This document shows, piece after piece, positions 16,008 to 23,239 of a stretch of 27,198 nucleotides of DNA. The notes beneath the pieces are model-generated. The model saw nothing but the letters and a program-made list of their open reading frames with translations, did no database searches and was not told the origin of the DNA. The number at the start of each line of letters is the position of its first letter. Positions within the stretch are counted from its first letter, which is position 1. Origin of the DNA: an uncultured Eubacteriales bacterium (GTDB lineage Bacteria; Bacillota; Clostridia; Oscillospirales; Oscillospiraceae); contig URDG01000035.1 in NCBI GenBank assembly GCA_900546515.1, positions 1 to 27,198 of the forward strand. Reading direction: 5' to 3'. Made by a program: the position numbers and the translations under genes.

Positions 16008-16970
16008 ATGAACGGCAGCAATTTTGAAGTGCCCGGCGTCGTCGTCGTCGCGGGGCCGACCGCATCAGGCAAGACCGCGCTCGCCATAGAGCTTGCAAAG
16101 GCTCTCGGCGGCGAGATCGTTTCGGCGGACTCGATGCAGATCTACCGCGGTATGGACATCGGCACAGCGAAGGCCAGCGCGCAGGAGCGGCGCGAGGCCG
16201 TTCACCATATGCTGGACGTGTGCGATCCCGGCGAGGCCTACTCGGCCGCCCGCTACGTCGAGGACGCGGCGCGCTGCTGTGATGATATTCTTGCGCGCGG
16301 GAAGCTGCCCGTGATAGCCGGCGGCACAGGGCTTTACATAGACTCCCTGCTCTCGGGCCGCGGATTTGCGGAGACCGGCGGGGACGGCGCGCTGCGGGAA
16401 AGGCTGAACGCCGAATACGACGCGCGCGGCGGCGAGGCAATGCTTGAAAAGCTCAGGAGCTTTGATCCCGAACGCGCGGCCATGCTCGCCGCGGCCGACA
16501 AGCGGCGTATCGTGCGCGCGATAGAAATATACGAGCTTACCGGGAAAACAATCACCGAGCACGACGCGGAGAGCCGCGCCATACCTCCGCGCTACAGGGC
16601 CGCGCGCATAGTCCTCGGCTATAAGGACCGCGCCGATCTGTACGCCCGCATAGACGCGCGGGTCGACGCCATGGTGGACGCAGGGCTTTTCAGCGAGGTT
16701 GGGGAGCTTCTGGCCGCAGGCGTTGACGCCGGCTGCACGGCCATGCAGGCCATCGGCTACAAGGAGGCCGCCGCCGCGCTTCGCGGCGAGCTGAGCCGCA
16801 GCGAGGCCTCGGACGCGATAAAGCTCGCCAGCCGCCGCTACGCCAAGCGCCAGCTCACATGGTTCCGGCGCTGGACGGACGCGCTGCATATAGATTGGGA
16901 CGGCGCGCCGGATTTTGAACGCGCCCGACAGCTTTCGACAGATTTTATACACAGCCGCGGTATATCATAA
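16008..16970 (+). CDS. miaA: tRNA dimethylallyltransferase
   Basis: MiaA transfers the dimethylallyl group from DMAPP to A37 of UNN-decoding tRNAs, giving i6A37, the substrate of MiaB. The P-loop is GPTASGKT (residues 16-23), followed by the conserved EIVSADSMQIYRGMDIGTAK and VIAGGTGLYIDSLL, and the C-terminal RYAKRQLTWFRR binds tRNA. Its 320 residues are typical. AGGAGG sits about 9 nt before ATG 16008. It lies 93 nt after mutL, and that gap shows no promoter or terminator I can defend. hfq follows, the widely conserved miaA-hfq pair. Confidence 0.96.
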   Translation: MNGSNFEVPGVVVVAGPTASGKTALAIELAKALGGEIVSADSMQIYRGMDIGTAKASAQERREAVHHMLDVCDPGEAYSAARYVEDAARCCDDILARGKLPVIAGGTGLYIDSLLSGRGFAETGGDGALRERLNAEYDARGGEAMLEKLRSFDPERAAMLAAADKRRIVRAIEIYELTGKTITEHDAESRAIPPRYRAARIVLGYKDRADLYARIDARVDAMVDAGLFSEVGELLAAGVDAGCTAMQAIGYKEAAAALRGELSRSEASDAIKLASRRYAKRQLTWFRRWTDALHIDWDGAPDFERARQLSTDFIHSRGIS

Positions 16971-16975
16971 TGTAC

Positions 16976-17030
16976 CACGCCCTCAGGCGTGAATACATTA
17001 CAGAGAAGCGGCGTATATACCGGCCGCTTC
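16976..17030 (+). promoter_or_regulatory. Two hairpins in the miaA-hfq gap, just upstream of the hfq ribosome binding site
   Basis: Stem 1 is CACGCC/GGCGTG with a 4-nt loop (16976-16991). Stem 2 is GAAGCGGC/GCCGCTTC with a 10-nt loop (17005-17030). Neither is followed by a T-run; instead AAAAAGGAG comes next. They could affect mRNA stability or access to the hfq start region. Confidence 0.45.
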
Positions 17031-17049
17031 GAAAAAGGAGTTGGCTGAA

Positions 17050-17277
17050 ATGCAGAAAACGCAGAATCTCCAGGATACCTTCCTCAATCAGATCCGTAAG
17101 GACAAAACGGTCGTCACCATGTTCCTCATGAACGGCTTCCAGATGCACGGCACCGTCAAAGGCTTCGACGGCTTCACCGTGATACTGGATTCGGACGGCA
17201 AGCAGCAGCTTATCTATAAGCACGCGATCTCCACGATCGTTCCGCCCAAATCTCTGGATCTGGAGCTGGATACATAA
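17050..17277 (+). CDS. hfq: RNA-binding protein Hfq
   Basis: Hfq forms a hexameric Sm-like ring that binds small RNAs and U- or A-rich mRNA sites. The 75-residue product carries the Sm1 region (FLNQIRKDKTVVTMFLMNGFQMHG) and the Sm2 motif IYKHAIST, both highly conserved, with a very short acidic tail (LDLELDT) as in Gram-positive Hfq proteins. ATG 17050 follows AAGGAG by 9 nt; the frame also offers TTG at 17041, which is too close to that site. Located directly after miaA, as in many bacteria. Confidence 0.96.
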   Translation: MQKTQNLQDTFLNQIRKDKTVVTMFLMNGFQMHGTVKGFDGFTVILDSDGKQQLIYKHAISTIVPPKSLDLELDT

Positions 17278-17284
17278 GCCGCCC

Positions 17285-18130
17285 GTGGATTCTCCATTTC
17301 TCAGGGCAGTGGCCTCCGTTCTGTTCGCCGCCGCCTGCGCGTGGGCGCTTGCGCACTTCATGTACAGGGCTGACGAGCGTTCGGCCGTCTGCACCGCTGT
17401 GCGGTGCACCGTATCGGAGGACGTTGCGCTCGAGGGCGTCGTGATAAGGTCGGAGCAGCTTCTCCGCTCCGACCCGGCGCCCGGCGTTTCCGCTGTCCCC
17501 GGAGAGCGCCTTGCGGCGGATTCCGCCGTGGCCTTTGCCGGGGACGAGCCCGTTATGACCCGCCGTTCAGCCGTCTTTTTTGACGACACCGACGGCTATG
17601 AATACCTCTCCCCCGGCGCGCTGACCGGACTGACCTCCGGCGGACTCGAAGAGCTCCTGCGCGCCCGCCCCGAAACGGCTTCGGATGCCTACGGCCGGCT
17701 TGTCACCGGCTTTGACTGGTACTACGCCGCCGCGCCCGCGCAGGACGCGCCGGAGCTTCGTCCGGGCCGATGTCTCATAGCCTTCGACGGCTTTGACGAG
17801 GCGCTTGACGCGCGGATCGTCTCTTCTGCGCCCGGCGCGCTCGTTATCCGCCTTACCGGCGGCGCGAACCGTTACATGCACCTGCGCTTCTGCCGCGCGC
17901 GGCTGATAACCGGCAGCCGCACCGGTCTGAAGCTCCCCATCACCGCCGTCGGCACGGACGGCGGCGGAAACAGCTTTGTCTACTGCTGCACGGCCTCCGG
18001 CCCGAAGCCCGAGACCGTGGAGATCATATACAGCTCCGAGGATTTCTGCCTTGTGGCCGGAGACGGCGCTCTCCGCGACGGCAGCAGGATCCTCAGGCAT
18101 TGGAGGGATAAAGAAAATGACGATAGCTGA
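17285..18130 (+). CDS. HlyD-like membrane-anchored adaptor, function uncertain
   Basis: A 281-residue protein with one N-terminal membrane segment (residues 7-25) and an extracytoplasmic remainder. The part around VALEGVVIRSEQLL and the C-terminal LKLPITAVGTDGGGNSFVYC resemble HlyD-family membrane-fusion/adaptor proteins, which link ABC or MFS exporters across the envelope. The lipoyl-like half is weak here, so the assignment rests on overall layout and on a similar gene standing between hfq and yggS in related Clostridia (from memory). GTG 17285 is the only start that keeps the membrane segment, yet no good ribosome binding site precedes it, so translation may be coupled to hfq, which ends 7 nt earlier. 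It overlaps yggS by 14 nt. No exporter gene is adjacent. Confidence 0.6.
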   Translation: MDSPFLRAVASVLFAAACAWALAHFMYRADERSAVCTAVRCTVSEDVALEGVVIRSEQLLRSDPAPGVSAVPGERLAADSAVAFAGDEPVMTRRSAVFFDDTDGYEYLSPGALTGLTSGGLEELLRARPETASDAYGRLVTGFDWYYAAAPAQDAPELRPGRCLIAFDGFDEALDARIVSSAPGALVIRLTGGANRYMHLRFCRARLITGSRTGLKLPITAVGTDGGGNSFVYCCTASGPKPETVEIIYSSEDFCLVAGDGALRDGSRILRHWRDKENDDS

Positions 18131-18815
18131 GAACATCTCTCTGGCAAAGGAAAATATAGCCGCGGCCGCACGCCGTGCAGGACGCAGCCCCGGAGAGATA
18201 TACCTCGTCGGCGCGACAAAGATGAACGACACGCAGCGCGTGCGCGAGGCGATAGCGGCGGGGCTGCCGATATGCGGCGAGAACCGCGTGCAGGAGCTGC
18301 TGCAAAAAAATGCGGAGCACGCCTATGACGGCGCGCAGCTTCATTTCATCGGCCACCTGCAAAAAAACAAGGTGCGCCAGATCGTTGGGCTCGTGTCGCT
18401 TATCCACAGCGTCGATTCCGTCGAGTTAATGGCGCAGATAGACCGCACGGCGGGCAGCCGCGGCATCGTGCAGGACATTCTTCTTGAGGTAAACATCGGT
18501 GCGGAAGCCGCAAAATCCGGCTTTTCTTCCGGCGATATCCCCGCCGCGCTTGCCGCCGCGGCGCAATTTCCGGCTCTGAGAGTGCGCGGACTCATGGCAG
18601 TACCCCCGATCTGCGCCGACGGAGAAGAAAATCGGCCATATTTTGAGGCCATGAAGCAGCTTTTTATTGACAATAGCGAAAAAAAATACGATAATGTAGT
18701 TATGGACTTTTTGTCCATGGGCATGAGCGGCGATTATATGACCGCCATCGACTGCGGCGCCAACATGGTCCGTCTGGGCACCGCTATCTTCGGGCCGCGC
18801 AATTACAACACCTGA
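18117..18815 (+). CDS. yggS: YggS/YlmE family pyridoxal-phosphate homeostasis protein
   Basis: A 232-residue PLP-binding TIM-barrel protein of the YggS/PLPBP family, which buffers pyridoxal phosphate and keeps amino-acid metabolism balanced; no catalytic reaction is established. Lys35 in LVGATKMND is the expected PLP lysine. GENRVQELLQK, LHFIGHLQKNKVR and the C-terminal MGMSGDYMTAIDCGANMVRLGTAIFG are family signatures. GGAGGG lies about 9 nt before ATG 18117, inside the upstream gene. In Gram-positive bacteria this gene usually precedes sepF in the division cluster, as here. Confidence 0.93.
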   Translation: MTIAENISLAKENIAAAARRAGRSPGEIYLVGATKMNDTQRVREAIAAGLPICGENRVQELLQKNAEHAYDGAQLHFIGHLQKNKVRQIVGLVSLIHSVDSVELMAQIDRTAGSRGIVQDILLEVNIGAEAAKSGFSSGDIPAALAAAAQFPALRVRGLMAVPPICADGEENRPYFEAMKQLFIDNSEKKYDNVVMDFLSMGMSGDYMTAIDCGANMVRLGTAIFGPRNYNT

Positions 18816-18831
18816 GAGCCCGGAGCTGACG

Positions 18832-18860
18832 GCAGGGACACAGCGCATATCCGTCCCTGC
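18832..18860 (+). promoter_or_regulatory. Hairpin between yggS and sepF
   Basis: An 8-bp stem GCAGGGAC/GTCCCTGC with a 13-nt loop lies in the 74-nt gap, 20 nt ahead of the sepF ribosome binding site GGAGG. No T-run follows, so it is not a clear terminator. Confidence 0.4.
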
Positions 18861-18889
18861 ACAGATCAAATTACTATGGAGGCAATGCC

Positions 18890-19570
18890 ATGGGTTTCAT
18901 GGATGAACTGAAAAAACTGACTCAACCCTACGACGATGAGGACGACTTCTTTGAAGGCGCCGACCCCGCGTACAAGCCTCAGCCGAAGGCGCAGGCTCCG
19001 GCTCAGCAGCCGGGTCAGGCGCAGGCGCTCTTTGAGAGCACCTTTGCCGGCGATCAGGCCGGATACTCAGAGCCGCAGCAGCAACGCCAGCCGCAGCAGC
19101 AGCCGCGCCAGCAGGCAGCAAAGCCAAAGGGCGGATTTTTCCAGAAGCAGCCCTTCGCAAAGCAGGCCGCGCCCCAGCAGCCGCAGATGCATCAGACACA
19201 GCAGGCCGCACCCCAGCAGCCGGACGGCAGTCTTTTCGGCAATCTCGGCAAGCCGAAGCAGCCTAAGCGCGAGGGCCGCGTGAACTTCGGCGGGAGAGAG
19301 GCGCAGGTCATTCTCTTCTCCCCGCGCACCTTTGACGAGGCCGGCGACATCGTAAGCCACATACGTCAGAACCGTTCCGTCGTGATGACGCTTGAGGGTC
19401 TGCCCTCGGACACTGCGCGCCGCCTGCTCGACTTTATTTCGGGCATAGCCTACGCGCTGGGGGGAAAAATAACTCCGGTGTCCGCAAAGACCTATTTTGT
19501 CACCCCGCAGAACGTTGATATACTTGGCGCACAGCCTGACCAGCCCGAGAGCGACGGGCAGTACTTCTAA
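18890..19570 (+). CDS. sepF: Cell division protein SepF with a long Gln/Pro-rich linker
   Basis: SepF bundles FtsZ filaments and ties them to the membrane at the septum. The N-terminal MGFMDELKKL is the membrane-binding amphipathic helix. The conserved C-terminal domain spans about 136-212, with VILFSPRTFDEAGDIVSHIRQ, VVMTLEGLPSDTARRLLDFISGIAYALGGKI and FVTPQNVDI. Between them is a roughly 100-residue linker (26-126) packed with Gln, Pro and Ala, which makes the protein 226 residues against about 150 in B. subtilis. GGAGG lies 7 nt before ATG 18890. It is followed after 33 nt by divIVA, another division gene. Confidence 0.94.
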   Translation: MGFMDELKKLTQPYDDEDDFFEGADPAYKPQPKAQAPAQQPGQAQALFESTFAGDQAGYSEPQQQRQPQQQPRQQAAKPKGGFFQKQPFAKQAAPQQPQMHQTQQAAPQQPDGSLFGNLGKPKQPKREGRVNFGGREAQVILFSPRTFDEAGDIVSHIRQNRSVVMTLEGLPSDTARRLLDFISGIAYALGGKITPVSAKTYFVTPQNVDILGAQPDQPESDGQYF

Positions 19571-19603
19571 TAAACCGCAGTTTTACGAAAGGTGGATAAA
19601 TAT

Positions 19604-20251
19604 ATGATTACAGCTCAGGATATTCGTGAAAAGACCTTTGAAAAGTCCAGACTCGGCGGCTACGATATGGCCTCCGTGGATGATTTTCTGGAAGAGCTTG
19701 CCGACGACGTGACCGCATATCAGAAAGAAAACGCCGTGCTCAAGAGCAAGATGAAGGTCCTCGTTGACAAGGTCGAGGAATACCGCGCCAGCGAAGAGGC
19801 TCTCAATATGGCTGTTCTTTCCGCCCAGAAGCTCGCCGTGCAGATAGAGAACGACGCCCGCACCCGCTCCGCCGCAATGATCGAAGAAGCAGAGCGTCAG
19901 GTCAAGGCGCGCATCGGCGGCATTGAAGCCGAGACCGAGCGTCAGCAGAAGCGTCTTGAGGACGCCAAGGCCGCGACCGAAAAGTTCTTTGAGGCCGCAC
20001 GCGCCCTGTGCAACACCCAGCTTCGCAATCTCGACGCCATCAGCAGCGGCATGAACGCTGCAAAGAGCGCCGAGCCTGCCCCTGCGCCCGAGGCCGCCCC
20101 GGTCGATGTCGACAATACGGTGCGCAGCATAGAGGAGTCCGTCTCCCGAATACAGCCGGAGCCTTCCGTCAAAATGGATCTCTCTTCGGCGATGAACGCC
20201 CCTGTCAAGCCGAAAAAGAAGTTCGACAGCACCCAGACTTTTACTCTCTGA
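19604..20251 (+). CDS. divIVA: DivIVA domain septum/pole protein
   Basis: DivIVA binds negatively curved membrane at septa and poles and recruits division, sporulation and growth factors. The N-terminal lipid-binding domain is well kept (ITAQDIREKTFEKSRLGGYDMASVDDFLEELADD), followed by a heptad-rich coiled coil to about residue 145 and a disordered Ala/Pro-rich tail ending FDSTQTFTL. ATG 19604 is preferred because AGGTGG lies 8 nt upstream; a GTG at 19592 forms part of that site. The protein is then 215 residues. It stands between sepF and ileS, the classic Gram-positive arrangement. Confidence 0.93.
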   Translation: MITAQDIREKTFEKSRLGGYDMASVDDFLEELADDVTAYQKENAVLKSKMKVLVDKVEEYRASEEALNMAVLSAQKLAVQIENDARTRSAAMIEEAERQVKARIGGIEAETERQQKRLEDAKAATEKFFEAARALCNTQLRNLDAISSGMNAAKSAEPAPAPEAAPVDVDNTVRSIEESVSRIQPEPSVKMDLSSAMNAPVKPKKKFDSTQTFTL

Positions 20252-20266
20252 TCTCACCGAATATAT

Positions 20267-20306
20267 GGGGCGGGCGCATAAGCGCGCGCCCCTTACCCTG
20301 TTTTTT
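20267..20306 (+). terminator. Probable terminator or attenuating hairpin after divIVA
   Basis: GGGGCG-G-GCGC pairs with GCGC-G-CGCCCC around an ATAA loop (20267-20292), a very stable stem with one G-G mismatch. A run of six T follows, but 7 nt after the stem rather than directly, so termination may be partial. Confidence 0.5.
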
Positions 20307-20317
20307 GAGCACTGATG

Positions 20318-20326
20318 TGCTATAAA
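20318..20326 (+). promoter_or_regulatory. Possible extended -10 promoter for ileS
   Basis: TGCTATAAA fits an extended -10 element (TGnTATAAT-like) about 60 nt upstream of the ileS start and just after the divIVA hairpin. No good -35 box is seen. No T-box leader is recognisable in this short gap. Confidence 0.3.
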
Positions 20327-20386
20327 AATATTTCACCGGCGCCCTATCCATATACAAAGAAAAGATAAATACAGGAGTTTTTGAAC

Positions 20387-23188
20387 ATGTCACAGGATTT
20401 CAATTCCACTCTTAATCTGCCGAAAACCGATTTTCCAATGCGCGCGGGTCTTCCCAAGCGTGAGCCTGAGATGCTCGAGCATTGGCAGAAGCTTGATATT
20501 TATAACGAGATGCTCAAGAAGAACGAGGGGCATCCCCGCTTCAATCTGCACGACGGCCCTCCGTTCTCCAACGGCGACATCCACATGGGTCACGCGCTCA
20601 ACAAGTGCATCAAGGACTTTATCACCCGCTCCTACGCGATGCGCGGCTATTATACTCCCTATATCCCCGGCTGGGATAACCACGGCATGCCCATTGAGAG
20701 CGCTATCATCAAGGAGCAGAAGCTCAACCACAAGGCCATGAGCGTGGCCGATTTCCGCTCCGCCTGCCAGGCTTACGCCGAAAAATACATCAACCGCCAG
20801 ATGGACGGCTTCAAGCGTCTGGGCGTCATCGCCGACTGGGAGCACCCCTACAAGACCATGAACAAGGGCTTCGAGGCCGACGAGATCCGTATCTTTGGCA
20901 GGATGTACCGCAACGGCCACATCTACAAGGGCCTCAAGCCCGTGTACTGGTGCGCCAAGGACGAGACCGCTCTCGCCGAGGCGGAGATCGAGTATCAGGA
21001 CGATCCCTGCACCACCGTATACGTCAAGTTCCCGATGAAGGACGATCTGGGCAAGCTCGGCCATATCGACCACAGCAAGCTCTACTTCGTTATCTGGACT
21101 ACGACTATCTGGACCCTGCCCGGCAACCTCGCCATCGCCCTGCACCCGGACGAGCAGTATGCGCTCGTCAAGGCTCCCAACGGTGAGATCTACATCATGG
21201 CTGAGGCTCTGACCGATCAGGTCATGAAGATTGGCGGCTTCGACAGCTATGAGATCATTGAGACCCATCCCGGCCGCTTCTTTGAGAACATGCTCGCCCA
21301 GCATCCGTTCCTTGACAAGACCTCCCGCCTGCTTCTGGCGGATTACGTCACCATGGATTCCGGTACCGGCTGTGTTCACACCGCCCCCGGCTTCGGCGCT
21401 GACGACTACCAGACCTGCATGCGCTACGGCATCGAGATGGTCGTCCCGGTGGACGATCAGGGTCGTCACACCGATTATGCCGGCAAGTACGCCGGTATGA
21501 AGACCGAGGAATCCAACCCCGTCATTCTCAACGACATGAAGGAGAGCGGCATGCTCTTCGCTTCCGAAGAGATCGTCCACAGCTATCCGCACTGCTGGCG
21601 CTGCAAGAGCCCGATCATCTTCCGCGCAACTCCGCAGTGGTTCTGCTCTGTCGATTCTTTCAAGGAGGACGCCGTCAAGGCCTGCGACGATGTAAGATGG
21701 CTCCCCGCATGGGGCAAGGACCGCATGGCTTCCATGATCCGCGAGCGCGCCGACTGGTGCATTTCCCGTCAGCGCCGCTGGGGTCTGCCCATCCCCGTGT
21801 TCTACTGCGACGACTGCCATAAGCCCGTCTGCACCGAAGAGAGCATTGAATCCGTCGCCGGCATCTTCGAGGAAAAGGGCAGCAACGCCTGGTTTGAGAT
21901 GGACGCTGCCGAGCTTCTGCCCGAGGGCTTCGTCTGCCCGCACTGCGGCGGAAAGCATTTCACCAAGGAGACCGACACTCTCGACGGCTGGTTTGACTCC
22001 GGCTCCACCCATTACGCCGCCATGAAGCGCGATCAGGGCTTCTGGCCGGCCGACATGTACATGGAAGGCGGCGACCAGTACCGCGGCTGGTTCCAGTCCT
22101 CCCTGCTCGTCGCAGTCGGCGCTCTTGGCATGGGCGCGCCGTACAGGGAATGCCTGACCCACGGCTGGACCGTCGACGGCGAGGGCCGCGCAATGCACAA
22201 GTCTCTCGGCAACGGCGTCGACCCTGCCGATATGATAAAGGAATTTGGCGCTGACATCGTGCGTCTGTGGGCCGGCTCTGCCGACTATCACGTGGACGTG
22301 CGCTGCTCGAAGGATATTTTCAAGCACCTCAGTCAGAATTACCTCAAGTTCCGCAACACCGCCCGCTACTGCCTCGGCAATCTCGACGGCTTCGATCCCA
22401 ACGAGCTCGTCAGGCCCGAGGATATGCTTGAGCTCGACCGCTGGGCGATCACCAAGCTCAACGCGCTTATTGAGAAGGTCGCGGAGGCATATAATAACTA
22501 CGAGTTCCACATCATCTCCCATGCGATCAACGACTTCTGCGTCGTGGATCTCTCCAGCTTCTATCTTGATATCATCAAGGATCGCCTCTACTGCGAGGAG
22601 CGCGGCAGTCTCAAGCGCCGCAGCGCCCAGACTGCACTGTGGCTCATCCTCGACAGCATGACCAAGATGTTTGCGCCTATCCTTGCATTCACCTGCGATG
22701 AGATATGGCAGGCCATGCCTCACAGAGACGGCGACGACGCCCGCAACGTAGTGCTCAACGTTATGAACAAGCCCTTCACCGAGTACGCACTCGGCGAGGC
22801 TGAGCTTGCAAAGTGGGACGATCTCATCTCCCTGCGCAGCGACGTCAACGGCGTCCTTGAGGCCGCCCGCGCTGGTAAGCGCATCGGCAAGCCGCTTGAG
22901 GCTTCCGTGACGCTGCACGCTGTGGACGAAGCTTCACGCAAGGCTGTTGAGACCGTGTCCGACATGGATCTGGCAGAGCTGTTCATCGTGTCAAAGTGCC
23001 TTATCTCCGATGAGGATGAGACCGCCGAAGGCGCTGTCACCGGCGAGGGCGTGAACAACCCGGGTCTGAAGATCTCCGTGATCGAGGCTCCCGGCGTCAA
23101 GTGCCCGCGCTGCTGGATGCACTCCGAAAACGCCGATCCCGAGACCGGGCTCTGCCCGCGCTGCGCCGCTGTCGTAGCAAAGCTGTAA
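20387..23188 (+). CDS. ileS: Isoleucyl-tRNA synthetase
   Basis: IleRS charges tRNA-Ile and edits misactivated valine. At 933 residues it is a bacterial type protein. The HIGH signature reads H66-M-G-H69 in DGPPFSNGDIHMGHALNKC, and the KMSKS region reads GRAMHKSLGNGVDP near residue 602. WTTTIWTLPGNLAIALHPDEQY and the TMDSGTGCVHTAPGFGADDY segment belong to the editing domain. The C-terminal zinc finger is CPRCWMHSENADPETGLCPRC. ATG 20387 follows AGGAG by 9 nt; a TTG at 20381 in frame is less suitable. Codon choice is more biased to C/G-ending codons than in the neighbouring genes, as expected for a highly expressed enzyme. Confidence 0.97.
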   Translation: MSQDFNSTLNLPKTDFPMRAGLPKREPEMLEHWQKLDIYNEMLKKNEGHPRFNLHDGPPFSNGDIHMGHALNKCIKDFITRSYAMRGYYTPYIPGWDNHGMPIESAIIKEQKLNHKAMSVADFRSACQAYAEKYINRQMDGFKRLGVIADWEHPYKTMNKGFEADEIRIFGRMYRNGHIYKGLKPVYWCAKDETALAEAEIEYQDDPCTTVYVKFPMKDDLGKLGHIDHSKLYFVIWTTTIWTLPGNLAIALHPDEQYALVKAPNGEIYIMAEALTDQVMKIGGFDSYEIIETHPGRFFENMLAQHPFLDKTSRLLLADYVTMDSGTGCVHTAPGFGADDYQTCMRYGIEMVVPVDDQGRHTDYAGKYAGMKTEESNPVILNDMKESGMLFASEEIVHSYPHCWRCKSPIIFRATPQWFCSVDSFKEDAVKACDDVRWLPAWGKDRMASMIRERADWCISRQRRWGLPIPVFYCDDCHKPVCTEESIESVAGIFEEKGSNAWFEMDAAELLPEGFVCPHCGGKHFTKETDTLDGWFDSGSTHYAAMKRDQGFWPADMYMEGGDQYRGWFQSSLLVAVGALGMGAPYRECLTHGWTVDGEGRAMHKSLGNGVDPADMIKEFGADIVRLWAGSADYHVDVRCSKDIFKHLSQNYLKFRNTARYCLGNLDGFDPNELVRPEDMLELDRWAITKLNALIEKVAEAYNNYEFHIISHAINDFCVVDLSSFYLDIIKDRLYCEERGSLKRRSAQTALWLILDSMTKMFAPILAFTCDEIWQAMPHRDGDDARNVVLNVMNKPFTEYALGEAELAKWDDLISLRSDVNGVLEAARAGKRIGKPLEASVTLHAVDEASRKAVETVSDMDLAELFIVSKCLISDEDETAEGAVTGEGVNNPGLKISVIEAPGVKCPRCWMHSENADPETGLCPRCAAVVAKL

Positions 23189-23203
23189 CAACAAAATTCG
23201 CGC

Positions 23204-23224
23204 GCCATCACAGCTGCTGATGGC
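23204..23224 (+). promoter_or_regulatory. Hairpin between ileS and lspA
   Basis: A perfect 7-bp stem GCCATCA/TGATGGC with a 7-nt loop sits 4 nt upstream of the lspA ribosome binding site AGGAG (23229-23233). No T-run follows. Confidence 0.4.
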
Positions 23225-23239
23225 AGATAGGAGAAAGAT

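Noticed and set aside
20252..20386. T-box leader upstream of ileS
   Set aside because: The gap is only 135 nt, carries no recognisable T-box core sequence or specifier-loop layout, and its hairpin fits a divIVA terminator better.
20942..22220. Altered signature motifs in IleRS (HMGH, MHKSLGN) as a sign of a divergent or resistant enzyme
   Set aside because: The HIGH motif tolerates variation at its second position, and MHKSLGN is, to my knowledge, common in clostridial IleRS. All other domains are normal.
20390..22918. An 842-codon minus-strand open frame antisense to ileS
   Set aside because: ileS is unmistakable, and strong codon bias in GC-rich genes often leaves the opposite strand open. 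The product shows only low-complexity Val/Ala/Asp/Gly-rich sequence.
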